Made by a program: the position numbers and the translations under genes. A stretch of DNA of 64,000 nt from Cyclina sinensis (taxonomy: Eukaryota > Mollusca > Bivalvia > Venerida > Veneridae): assembly GCA_012932295.1 (NCBI GenBank), contig JAAONU010000001.1:58687693-58751692 (forward strand), given 5' to 3'. Shown piece by piece: positions 10,970 to 21,999 of the stretch (position 1 is the stretch's first letter; each line of letters starts with the position of its first letter). The notes under the pieces are model-generated. The model did no database searches and was not told where the DNA came from. It was given only the letters and a program-made list of their open reading frames with translations.

Positions 10970-13008
10970 CATTCGACATTCAATGTCCCGCAGTGCATTG
11001 GACATTCAGCAGGACATTCGATTTGATGCATGTTTTTGAATGTCCAGCAGTGTATTGGACATTCAGCAGGACATTCGATTTGATGCATGTTTTTGAATGT
11101 CCAGCAGTGCATTGGACATTCAGCAGGACATTCGATTTGATGCATGTTTGTGAATGTCCAGCAGTGCATTCGACATTGGGCAGCACATTCTATTTCATGC
11201 ATGTTTTTGAATGTCCTGCAGTGCATTGGACATTCAGCAGGGCATTCTATTTCATGCATGTTTTTGAATGTCCCGCAGTGCATTTGACATTGGGCAGGAC
11301 ATTCGATTTCATACATGTTTTGAATGTCCAACAGTGCATTCGACATTCAGCAGGAAATTCGATTTCATGCATGGTTTTGAATGTCCAGCAGTGCATTCGA
11401 CATTGGGCAGGACATTCGATTTCATGCATGTTTTTGAATGTCCAGCAGTGCATTCGACATGCAGCAGGACATTCGAACTAATGTAAGATTTTGAATGTCC
11501 TGCAGTGCATTCGACATTCAGCAGGACATTCGATTTCATGCATGTTTTTGAATGTCCCGCAGAGCATTCGAAATTCAGCAGGACATTCGATTTCATGCAT
11601 GTGTTTGAATGTCCAGCACTGCATTCGACATCAAGCAGGACATTCGATTTCATGCATGTTTTTGAATGTCCTGCAGTGCATTCGACATTGGGCAGGAGAT
11701 TCGATTTCATGCATGTTTTTGACTATCCCGCAGTGCATTTGACATTGGGCAGGACATTCAATTTCATACATGTTTTGAATGTCTTGCAGTGCATTCGACA
11801 TTCAGCAGGAAATTCGATTTCATGCATGGTTTTGAATGTCCAGCAGTGCATTCGACATTGGGCAGGACATTCGATTTCATGCATGTTTTTGAATGTCCAG
11901 CAGTGCATTCGACATTCAGCAGGACATTCGATTTAATGCAAGATTTTGAATGTCCTGCAGTGCGTTCGACATTGTGCAGGACATTCGATTTAATGCGTGT
12001 GTTTGAATGACCAGCAGTGCATTCGACATTCAGCAGGACATTCGATTTCATGCATGTTTTTGAATGTCCAGCAGTGCATTCGACATTGGGCAGGAGATTC
12101 GATTTCATGCATGTTTTTTAATGTCCAGCAGTGCGTTCGACATTGGGCAGGACATTCGATTTCATGCATGTTTTTAAAAGTCTAGCTGTGCAGTCGACAT
12201 TCAGTAGGACATTCGATTTCATGCATGTTTTTGAATGTCCCGCAGTGCATTCGACATTTAGCAGGACATTCGATTAAGTGCATGTTTTTGAATGTCGAGC
12301 AGTGCATTCGACATTCAGCAGGACATTCGATTTCATGTCGAGCAGTGCATTCGACACTGGGCAGGACATTCGATTTCATGCATGTTTTTGAATGTCCTGC
12401 GGTGCATTCGACATTCTGCAGGACATTCGATTTCATGCATGTTTTTGAATGTCCAGCAGTGCATTCGACATTGGGCAGGACATTCGATTTCATGCATGTT
12501 TTTGAATGTCCCGCAGTGCATTCGACATTGGGCAGGACATTCGATTTAATGTACGTTTTTTGAATGTCCAGCAGTGCATTCGACATTCAGCAGGACATTC
12601 GATTTCATGCATGTTTTTGAATGTCCAGCAGTGCATTCGACATTGGGCAGGACATTCAATTTCATGCATGTTTTTGAATGTCCCGCAGTGCGTTCGACAT
12701 TCGGCAGGACATTCTATTTAATGCATGTTTTTAAAAGTCCAGCTGTGCATTCGACATTCAGCAGGACATTCGATTTCATGCATGTTTTTGAATGTCCTGC
12801 AGTGCATTCGACATTGGGCAGGACATTCGATCTATTACATGTTTTTTTTGAATGTCTAGCAGTGCATTCAACATTCAGCAGGACATTCGATTCAATGCAT
12901 GTTTTGAATGTCCCGCAGTGCTTTCGACATTGGGCAGGACATTCGATTTAGTACATGTTTTTGAATGTTCCGCAGTGCATTCAACATTCAGCAGGACATT
13001 CGATTTTG
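10970..13008 (+). repeat. Left arm: 57-bp satellite array, about 36 units
   Basis: The unit runs GAATGTCCAGCAGTGCATTC, GACATTCAGCAGGACATTCG, ATTTCATGCATGTTTTT. Within a unit GAATGTCCTGC and GCAGGACATTC pair, so each unit can form a hairpin. As 57 is a multiple of 3, open frames persist on both strands (FECPAVHSTF- and NVECTAGHSK-type repeats); they are not genes. A block recurs at about 455 bp (ATACATG at 11311 and 11766). Confidence 0.95.
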
Positions 13009-14335
13009 AACACCTTCCGGTTACACTTGAGCTGTTCCAGTAGCTCAGATTGGTACCAGCTCGGCTAATAATTCCCAAATTTCGCTAAGAGAAACATTAT
13101 AAAGTCTGTTCAGCTATGAGATCAACATTCAGCTCGGCATTCAAAAAGGTTAGTCCTTCAATGTTAAGCTGTGGGTTGGACATTCTGATGTGCATTTTCC
13201 GATGTACAGCTGTGAGATCGACATTTATCTCTGCATTCAATGTTTAGCTATGGTTTGGACCAATTCTACATTCGACTATAAAGCAAGTTCAAGTGGTCCC
13301 AAATAAACTATGATGGGGTGATCCGGAACTGCCATTTTTATGTTGTAATGAATTTGACGTAATTTCTTACTTACTCTTATTTTGGCTTAACTTTTAGAGA
13401 CCGGAAATTAACCGGAATATTTTTTTTGACTCAGGAAGGTATGTTCAGGCGATAGCCGGAAGTGATCCGGAATAGACAATGTTTGGGTGACTCGGAACTG
13501 CCTATTTTTAGTTTTTTTATTGAAATAAACGCAATTTCTTCATTGACTCACGTCTTATTCATAAGTTATTAATTTTTAACTTTATTTCGAATGCAAGTGA
13601 CTGTTCCTTTGACCTTATTGAATGATTATGGTACAGTTGCTAAAGTATGACCAATTTTACCTTGCAAATACTTGGTTATCTTTAAGTGACCGGATATTAT
13701 TCGGACTTACTTTATTTTGACTAGGAAAGTAAGGTTCAGGCGAAGGCCGGAAGTGATCCGGAATAGACCATGTAATGGTGATTCGGAACTGCCCTATTTT
13801 AGTTGAATTAAACGAATTTTTTTCATTTACCCAAACTTAATTCATTAGTAACTAATTTGTACCTATATTTTGAATGCAAGTGACTGTTTCGTTGACTATA
13901 TTGAAGAATTATGGTACAGTTGCTAAAGTAGGACCAATTTTACGTTGCAAACTATTGGTTAACTTTTTATGACAAGAAAAAAAAAGCAAATTTTTGTTGG
14001 ATTCAGGAAGTAATGTTCAGACGATAGCAGGAAGTGATCCGGTATAAATCATGTCCCAGTGATCCAGAACTTCCAATTATTTAATGTTTATTCCGAATGC
14101 ACGTGACTGTTCCATTGGCCATTTTGGATGACGATGGTAAAATTGCTAAGGTTTTGAGGTAAGTGGGTCTAAATTTAATTAAAACAATTGTAATATTTCG
14201 GTTTTTGAAATAAATGAATGTCTATTGAGTGTAGAGGGCTGCACCAATGGAGGTATTATAGAGGTCTTCATTGTACTTAAGTTATTTCTGGAAATGCAAC
14301 CTTGGCAATATAAAGCTGAATTTTCATTATTAATA
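13009..14335. other. Interior of the foldback element: decayed satellite and CCGGAAGTGATCCGG repeats
   Basis: 13100-13270 has decayed GACATTC-type units. Four diverged copies of a repeat with GATAGCCGGAAGTGATCCGG and a following GATCCGGAACTGCC motif lie near 13310, 13450, 13740 and 14020, spaced about 150-300 bp apart. No coding sequence is evident. Confidence 0.6.
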
Positions 14336-14625
14336 GTGGCGCCGTGGCCCGTTGTTAGAACGCTCGCCTTACAATCCGTGGGTTGTGAGTTCGAAACAAG
14401 CCCGACGACTCCCATTGTGTGACGACTTTATTGTGTAGATTGTGGCTAATGGTCATACGTCTCCCGCCTCCGTTTCATGTGGATAGGTTGTCTGTAACTT
14501 GCGGAGAGAAAGGTAACTACTTGTTGAGAATCCAGAAATACTGGTTGAGATAACTGGTCGCCTTCAGTGAATGAAATACTGGTAACTGAAAACGGGCGTT
14601 AAATCTAATTTAAAAAGAAACAAAA
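14336..14625 (+). mobile_element. tRNA-derived SINE
   Basis: A tRNA-like head has an A-box-like TGGCCCGTTGTT near 14345 and an exact B-box GTTCGAAAC at 14389-14397. The body (TCGCCTTCAGTGAATGAAAT) and the GGGCGTTAAATCTAA tail are typical of invertebrate SINEs. It lies inside the foldback element. A functional tRNA was rejected because the cloverleaf is imperfect and a long tail follows. Confidence 0.75.
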
Positions 14626-14809
14626 AAACATTAATATCGCCATCGTGTCACAGAAAAGACCTACACAATTTTGGTGAACTTGTGTTTCTTCTTACTTGTT
14701 TCAAATTTGAGTCCGTGGATCCCATCTTGTCAGGTTAATGAAAACACCGAAATTTGCATATGTTCGTCTTTGTGGTTATGGATTGGGCGTTTTGTTGAAA
14801 TACCATTTT

Positions 14810-15193
14810 CTAGAAATTAGCATTAAAGTGAAATTTACAAATGTCATTTTTATTACATTTGGATGATAATACTATTAAATGCTTTAGCACTGAATGGGTG
14901 TGATCCGGAACTGCCATTTTTATGTTGTTATGAATTTGACGTAATTTCTTACTTACTCTTATTTTTATGTTATTGGTTGTCAATATAACTTCGTCATTTA
15001 CAGACAAGAGCTTGACGGGCATGCCAGACGGAGTTGGCGAGTAAACAGTAAACTTGGTAGATGAGTTTGTGTTTATAATGCTGACAAGATACAAAAGGTA
15101 AGCAATGTTGAAAACATGGTACTTCTGTGTTCTCAGTAACAAAATATACCAAGCCAGAGCCAGTCTTTTTTGCATATTCAACATAGTTAGCAT
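14810..15193 (-). CDS. Unrecognised 127-codon open frame in the foldback interior
   Basis: This is the longest non-satellite frame inside the element. It overlaps the duplicated CCGGAACTGCC block at 14890-14970, and the translation has no motif I can place. An AT-rich region makes a chance frame likely. Listed only because an interior gene would matter for the element. Confidence 0.12.
   Translation of the reverse strand: MLTMLNMQKRLALAWYILLLRTQKYHVFNIAYLLYLVSIINTNSSTKFTVYSPTPSGMPVKLLSVNDEVILTTNNIKIRVSKKLRQIHNNIKMAVPDHTHSVLKHLIVLSSKCNKNDICKFHFNANF
14890..14970. repeat. Second copy of the 13312-13382 block
   Basis: GTGATCCGGAACTGCCATTT followed by TTATGTTG and TTTGACGTAATTTCTTACTT is nearly identical to 13312-13382, in the same orientation about 1.58 kb away. 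It shows duplication inside the foldback interior. Confidence 0.75.
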
Positions 15194-16138
15194 AATTTTA
15201 TGTTACACGCATATTTTATTTTGGGAATAAAAAAATAATTTAGAGTTTCTGAAACTAATATGACAGGTTCATGTATCTAATGGTTTATAGGTTGTATATG
15301 CTTATTATTATTTGTTATTAGATATGTTGGTTAGATTATTTAAGAAAATTAGGGAATTTATGTTGAAGTTTCTAATTCTAGCATTTGATTTAAGTTACAG
15401 TCAATAAAGATTAATTTATCAAGAACCACCTAAATAGAAAATTTTATTTCTCCACTCGAAATTTAAAGTGGAATTATTCATTTTAATCTTGTTTTATTGG
15501 GTCAAGGTTTTAAAATAAGAAAATGATATGTAATTTACATTTTATTTCACAGTTAATAATTAACAGATTGCAAAATATGAAACAGAAAAGTCACGTTTTC
15601 AAAAACAACTGAATAATACATAAAGAACTTGTCATTAACAAATAAATTAGCATCAAACAGAAAAAAAAAATATTTGACTTTAATAGAAATTGAACTTAAT
15701 AATAACATTATATCTAAAGACCTTATTAAATTGACCTTTTGCAGTTGCATTTGCTGTGGCATACTGTTTAAAAAGATCGAATTTTGATGTTATATATGAT
15801 ACTTCACACTGAAAATCTCATTTATTAAAATGTTTTTAACTTGGATATCAGAATTTCCATTAACAAATGCAAAAAGGGATTAGAAGGAAAAAAAGAAAAG
15901 AAAATATTACATATCGAAAATTACTGTATTTGTAAATTCAGGAATGTAACAGTGATATGGATGAATATGAGAAATGCAAAGATTGATCCAAGTACTGTAA
16001 TAAAGCTCCGCTCAATGTTCAAAATTAGATATGGAATTTTATTTTATTGTGATCATAGTAATTATACTGAGCAAAAATGAAATCTTAATTTTTTTAATTC
16101 AAACATTGTATTCAGTTATGATTTATTGTACTCTTAAT
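15194..16138. other. AT-rich interior of the foldback element
   Basis: No recognised gene or repeat. A lysine-rich frame at 15841-16080 lacks a convincing start or domain. Confidence 0.4.
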
Positions 16139-16722
16139 TATCCCCAGCCGCAAAGCGACTGGGGGATATAGGAATGGTCTTCGTCCGTCCGTAGGTCCGG
16201 CTGTCCGTCCGTCTGTCCGTCCGTCCTCCCGTCGGTCCTTCCGTGCGCGCACATTTCGTGTCCGATCCATAACTTTTCAACTCCTAAAAGGAATTACATG
16301 AAACTTTAGTCAAATGTTTTCCCCATCAAGACGACATGCAGAACCCATGTTCCAACCTGGCCGACTCAAGGTCAAGGTCACCAGTGGTGTTTGAAGATAT
16401 GAACAATATATTTTTCGTGTCCGGTTCATATCTTCTGAACCCCTAAAAGGAATTTCATGAAACTTTAGTCAAATGCTCAGCCTATGAAGACAATGTGCAG
16501 AACCCACGTTCCAACATGGCCGGCTCAAGGTCAAGGTCATCAGTGGTGTTTGAAGATTTGAACCATGTACTTCATGTCCGGTTCATATCTTCTGAACCCC
16601 TTGAAGGAATTTCATGAAACTTTATTCAAATGCTCAGCCCATGAAGACGATGTGCAGAACCCATGTTCCCACCTGGCCAGGTCAAGGTCACCAGTGATGT
16701 TTGAAGATTTGAACTATGTAAA
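16139..16722. mobile_element. Truncated bivalve-type repeat (TCCCCAGCCGCAAAGCGACTGG end)
   Basis: The left end contains a hairpin CCCCAGCCGC..GCGACTGGGG and a GTCCGTCC run. Three units of about 150 bp follow (TTCATGAAACTTTAGTCAAATG, GGCTCAAGGTCAAGGTCA, AGTGGTGTTTGAAGAT). It stops abruptly where the right satellite arm begins, so it is truncated. Confidence 0.7.
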
Positions 16723-18645
16723 CATGCATGAAATCGAATGTCCTGCCCAATGTCGAATGCACTGCAGGACATTCAAAAACATGCATGAAATCGAATGTCC
16801 TGCCTGAATGTCGAATGCACTGCATGGACATTCAAAAACATGCATTAAATCGAGAATGTCCTGCCAAATGTCGAATGCACTGCGGGACATTCAAAAACAT
16901 GCATGAAATCGAATGTCCTGCTCAATGTCGAATGCACTACAGGACATTCAAAAGCATGCATTAAATCGAATGTCCTGCTTAATGTCGAATGCACTGCTGA
17001 ACATTCAAAAACATGCATGAAATCGAAAGTCCTGCTGAATGTCGAATGCACTGCTGGACATTCAAAAACATGCATTAAATCGAACGTCCTGCCCAATGTC
17101 GAATGCACTGCTGGACATTCAAAAACATGCATGAAATCGAATGTCCTGCCCAATGTCGAATGCACTGCAGGACATTCAAAAACATGCATGAAATTGAATG
17201 TCCTACTGAATGTCCAATGCACCGCAGGACATTCAAAAACATGCATGAAATCGAATGTCCTGCCCAATGTCGAATGCACTGCTGGACATTCAAAAACATG
17301 CATGAAATCGAATGCACTGCTGGACATTCAAAAACATGCATAAAAACGAATCTCCTGCCCAATGTCGAATGCACTGCGGGACATTCAAAAACATGCATTA
17401 AATCGAACGTCCTGCCCAATGTCGAATGCACTGCTGGACATTCAAAAACATGCATGAAATCGAATGTCCTGCCCAATGTCGAATGCACTGCAGGACATTC
17501 AAAAACATGCATGAAATTGAATGTCCTACTGAATGTCCAATGCACCGCAGGACATTCAAAAACATGCATGAAATCGAATGTCCTGCCCAATGTCGAATGC
17601 ACTGCTGGACATTCAAAAACATGCATGAAATCGAATGCACTGCTGGACATTCAAAAACATGCATGAAATCGAATCTCCTGCCCAATGTCGAATGCACTGC
17701 TGGACATTCAAAAACATGAATTGAATCGAATGTCCTGCTGAATGTCGAATGCACTGCGGGACATTTAAAAAACATGCATTAAATCGAATGTCCTGCTGAA
17801 TGTCGAATGCACTGCGGGACATTCAAAAACATGCATGAAATCGATCGTCCTGCTGAATGTCCAATGCACTGCTGGTCATTCAAAACGTGCATGCAATCGA
17901 ATGTCCTGCCCAATGTCGAATGCACTGCAGGACATTCAAAAGCATGCATTAAAATCGAATGTCCTGCTTGATGTCGAATGCACTGCTGAACATTCAAAAA
18001 CATGCATGAAATCGAATGTCCTGCTGAATGTCGAATGCACTGCTGGACATTCAAAAACATGCATTAAATCGAACGTCCTGCCCAATGTCGAATGCACTGT
18101 TGGACATTCAAAAACATGCATTAAATCGAACGTCCTGCCCAATGTCGAATGCACTGCGGGACATTCAAAAACATGCATGAAATCGAATGTCCTGCTGAAT
18201 GTCGAATGCACTGCTAGGACATTCAAAAACATGCATGAAATCGAATGTCCTGCCCAATGTCGAATGCACTGCGGGACATTCAAAAACGTGCATGAAATCG
18301 AATGTCCTGCTGAATGTCGAATGCACTGCTGGCCATTCAAAAACATGCATGAAATCGAATCTCCTGCCCAATGTCGAATGCACTGCTGGACATTCAAAAA
18401 CATGCATTAAATCGAATGTCCTGCTGAATGTCGAATGCACTGCAGGACATTCAAAAACATGCATTCAATCGAATGTCCTGCTGAATGTCGAATCCACTGC
18501 TGGACATTCAAAAACATGCATGAAATCGAATGTCCTGCTGAATGTCTAATGCATTGCTGGACATTCAAAAACATGCATCAGATCGAATATCCTGCTGAAT
18601 GTCCAATACACTGCGGGACATTGAATGTCGAATGTCTAATGTTGA
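16723..18645 (-). repeat. Right arm: 57-bp satellite array, about 33 units, inverted relative to the left arm
   Basis: Same unit as 10970-13008 on the opposite strand. A 323-bp block (five full units plus one truncated unit) is repeated almost exactly at about 17078 and 17401, a recent local duplication. Open frames on both strands are artefacts of the 57-bp period. Confidence 0.95.
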
Positions 18646-18669
18646 TCCCACTGCCAACTTCACAGACTT

Positions 18670-18678
18670 AAAAGTATC
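18670..18678. repeat. Right 9-bp target-site duplication AAAAGTATC
   Basis: Perfect copy of 10926-10934 just outside the right inverted end. Confidence 0.85.
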
Positions 18679-18839
18679 ATACACTTACCTGCAACACTAA
18701 GTGTCTTGTCTTACAAAGTGGTGTACCTTCTTATTACATCATCCGAGAAAAAAGGAGATAAAATCTGCATAAACAAGTTGGGATTTTATTTTATTGACTG
18801 CTTATTCTATTCTTTGGTAATCTGAAAACAAAGTCAAGC

Positions 18840-19040
18840 TGTATGGCGATCAATCGGGAAGAAAAATTAGCTAATGGTTCTTCCGGATTTCAACGAAAGA
18901 TTGTTACCAATCTTTTAAATTGGCTTCTTTTATTAATTGCTAAATTTATTCTTTGGTAATATGAAGAACTAAGTTTAGGTTTATTGCGACAAATCCGGAA
19001 GAAAAGTTACACATGGGTTCTTCCGGATTCCAGAGTAAAA
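18840..19040. repeat. Diverged tandem pair carrying an AATCCGGAAGAA dyad
   Basis: Two related blocks about 137 bp apart each contain CGGGAAGAA or CCGGAAGAA and, about 25 bp later, TTCTTCCGGATT, so each can form a hairpin. Confidence 0.55.
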
Positions 19041-19910
19041 TTATTGACAACCTGTTTTTTAAATTGCATTAAATTTGCAACCTCAGTACCTCAGTCTTAC
19101 AGTGGGTATTTGATCTGAAAATTATTTCTGCTTTTGTAAGTAAAATCTTTAATTTAGACTTAACCATGACAAACAAAAAAATAGACCAAAACGTTCTTAG
19201 GAAAGGTAAATAAGGCTTACTTTTTGTTCTTCCAGTTCTTCATTTTGGTTATATAGGAGCATTCTGTCAAATAACTGCTTACGAAAGCAATGTATCAAAG
19301 ATAGTGTTTCCCATGTACCCATTTTGTGACTCGCTGTTGAACGATTCAGTGGTGGGTTCAAACTTTAAGAATTTATTTTTATTTACACCATGTGATCCAC
19401 GTGGCGAGCCATCTATTGACCCAGACGAACAAGTAGAGATTTACATTTTATAGCCCTGTGAGTTGTTCCAAACATGAAGATTTTTAAAGGATTTCACTTA
19501 ACACGTTAGTGTAAGACATCTGCTATTGGTGTCAATAATGACCCCGTGGACATAATTTGAACACGAAGTAATTTTTTTTTTCATTTACAATAGAACTTTC
19601 CACCTTGGAATTGCATCTAGAAGTAAGCAAAGGGCCATAACTTATACAGTCTTGATTCAGATTCACTACACACCTATGATCAGCGCTCAGGGGTTTGTTA
19701 ATAGGAAACGAGTTTTTCCATAAAGCCGAAGAAGTAACTACAGTTCTACAGCAAATCGGCTTTTTTAACAAAGAATGCAAAGTACATCCCTGCATTGCTT
19801 CATAAATGTGAATGATGTGGTTTATGAAATGTCTTCAGAACAAAATGTTAACGCAAAATGAACGATGTTGGAAATCTCAACACACTAAAATGTGAGGCGA
19901 TCCCAATATC
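19041..19910. other. Intergenic sequence, nothing recognised
   Basis: Mixed AT-rich sequence. An 87-codon minus frame at 19532-19795 has no recognised motif. Confidence 0.35.
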
Positions 19911-19913
19911 GGG

Positions 19914-21190
19914 TCCTTCAAAATGTGTACGCATATTTAAGAGTTGCATCTACATGTTTCAGAGGACTGTTGTTGAAAGATAATCAAAATCGCCGAGTCT
20001 GTTTAGCAGGGTATGACTGACAATTTCTCTCTTTTTTTTAAATTCATTTTCATTTTTTTTTTGTCGTCACAGAAGCGTCCTAGATTTCGCAGTCAAATTT
20101 CTATGTACATACAAATATTTCTGAAAAAAGGACAGAAATCAACAATATCCATGACGTCTGTTGGGAACTACAGTGTATACCAACAGATGAAAACAAGAAA
20201 CCGATGGAACAGGGTTATGCTCTTCGAAGAGCTCTCATTCATAGGAGAGGGACACAACGAATGAATGGCACGAACTCCTATGGATTATTTAAAAAATTAG
20301 TTCATATAATGGCATTGTATTGTAAAAACATGTGTTTCAAACACAAGTTATTTCCTTTATAAATACGTTGTGGGAGTGTAATAAAGCCGTGTCATATTTT
20401 AGTTGAGACATTTGTTATGGTAGAATATTAAAGGCGGGGAGTGGCATAAATATCTCAGTTCAATGGTTCTAACTATGAGCAGCAGGCTGGTGCCAGCAGT
20501 TTAAAGCCTGAAATCAGCCCATTGCCTGGTTTTTCTCAAAACTGAATCAGTCCGGTGCTCCAAATATACACGTGGTCATCATAACAAGACCTATTACAAA
20601 TTCCTTACCTGACACACCATTTTACTACGAGCATCTATGTGTCGCGGAATGTGTTTGAATTTTCCAAACCATAAAATATTGAAGGAACCAAAGATACAAT
20701 GATTATTTGGAAATAATTTTACCTGTTAACAACTTCTTGATCCAAATATGAAATTGGTTTTCATATATAAACAGTTTTAATACCGCGGAAAAAAAATTAA
20801 TAAAATTGTATGTAAATTTCTTCAATAGTCTAATGTTCTGTGCCACTAACAGGAAATTTAACCAAATCAGCCCAGAACGATTACATAGTGTATGCACATT
20901 TCAGAGTTGCATCTACATGTTTCAGCAGACTTTTGTTGAAAGATAATTAAAGTTGCCGTGTCTATTCAGCAGATATAACTGACGATTTTTTTTTCATTAC
21001 AGAAGCATCCCTGGTTTAGCAAACGAATTTCAATGTACATGCAAATATTTCTGAAAAAAAAATGCTGAAATCAACAATATCCATGACGTTTGTTGAATTC
21101 TACAGTGTATACCAAGTTACCAACAGATGAAAACAAGAAACCGGTGGAACTGACTTATGCTTCCTGAGGAGCTTTCATTCATAGGATTTA
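19914..21190 (+). repeat. Diverged direct duplication of about 300-370 bp, copies near 19914-20290 and 20883-21190
   Basis: Both copies share GAGTTGCATCTACATGTTTC, a T-rich tract, then ACAGAAGC.TCC, CAAATATTTCTGAAAAAA and ATGAAAACAAGAAACCG, in the same orientation about 970 bp apart. Copy 1 has an open stretch of about 64 codons after an acceptor-like CACAG; copy 2 is broken by an early TGA. They are relics of a repeat or of a duplicated terminal exon. Confidence 0.6.
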
Positions 21191-21329
21191 GAACTTAGTA
21201 GAGGAAAACAACGAAATTTAGTTTATTGTGCTGAATGTAAACCGAAAGAAATGAAATTTAATAATGGGTAAATTTCTATGTACATGCCAATATTTTCAGT
21301 TGGAGTTCGTGTTTCGTCCATAACTTCTG

Positions 21330-21520
21330 CATGCATGATGGGATTTCAAAATAAATTAGTATACATGACCACCATAACATGTTTGCATAACTGTTTGTAA
21401 ATTGTTTGTGCTGTTTTGTAACTGTATATATATGCACATTTGACAGGAGGCTCATAGGGAAGACTCGGCATGCCCAACTGTAGTGTCCTCTTTAAATAAA
21501 GACTTTATTATCATAATTAT
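21330..21520 (+). mobile_element. LINE-like 3' tail
   Basis: GGCTCATAGGGAAGACTCGG, then TCTTTAAATAAAGACTTTAT and a TTATCATAATTATT run, resembles the A/T-simple-repeat tail of truncated non-LTR retrotransposons. No reverse transcriptase sequence remains. Family not determined. Confidence 0.45.
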
Positions 21521-21999
21521 TCATACTTGGTTCATATTCGGTCCAAATTCAATAATGCATGATAGCATTGCCTCTGAACTTACTTATATACACCAGAAAA
21601 AAGATGACGCTAATATTAGCCAACTTTGAACGCATGCTGCGGGTGCATTTGTGTCCTATGGACACAATGTCTATCTTTAATTTGGAACAGGATTTGCTGA
21701 CAGACAACCCACGCAAGATCATATTGCACAATCTTTGTTCTCAAATGCTGTTTTAGATGTAATCTCTCTGTTGGGCTTGTCAAAAATTTCTAGTTGTGCT
21801 GAGATCATTACTAAATCCAAAATAAGGGAAAGAGACTTGTTCTCTATTAAGATTTAATTAGAAAATTGCCTCAGCTCTGGTATTATGCTGATGTCCCCAA
21901 AATGAAACCAGACTTTTCAACTTTTGAAGCTAGACAACATTTCCTTGTGAAATTAGTTTCATATATTAATGTTATAACAGGAGTTACGCATGAATGAGG

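Larger units (their letters stand above)
10935..18669. mobile_element. 7.7-kb foldback-type transposon with satellite arms
   Basis: The outermost 17 bp, AAGTCTGTGAAGTTGGC, are perfect inverted repeats, and similarity continues inward (GTGG..ATCAACATT..GACATTCGACATTC). Each arm then becomes a tandem array of the same 57-bp unit in opposite orientation. A perfect 9-bp direct repeat flanks both ends. Long inverted repeats built from tandem repeats plus 9-bp duplications are the hallmark of Drosophila FB elements; Mutator-like elements also make 9-bp duplications. No transposase was recognised in the 3.7-kb interior, so the copy looks non-autonomous. Confidence 0.85.

Noticed and set aside
10970..13008. 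CRISPR array
   Set aside because: Regular repeats but no unique spacers, and the context is eukaryotic with spliced genes.
10933..13078. Cysteine- and histidine-rich repeat proteins on both strands
   Set aside because: Both strands are open at once because the unit is 57 bp (19 codons). The apparent ECPAVH or CTAGHS repeats are translations of satellite DNA.
14336..14410. Functional tRNA gene
   Set aside because: B-box is present but the fold is imperfect and a SINE body and tail follow.
14810..15193. Transposase of the foldback element
   Set aside because: No catalytic motif or recognisable domain in this frame, and part of it lies in a duplicated non-coding block. Kept only as a very low confidence frame.
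16565..18671. Similar repeat proteins in the right arm
   Set aside because: Same artefact in the inverted array.
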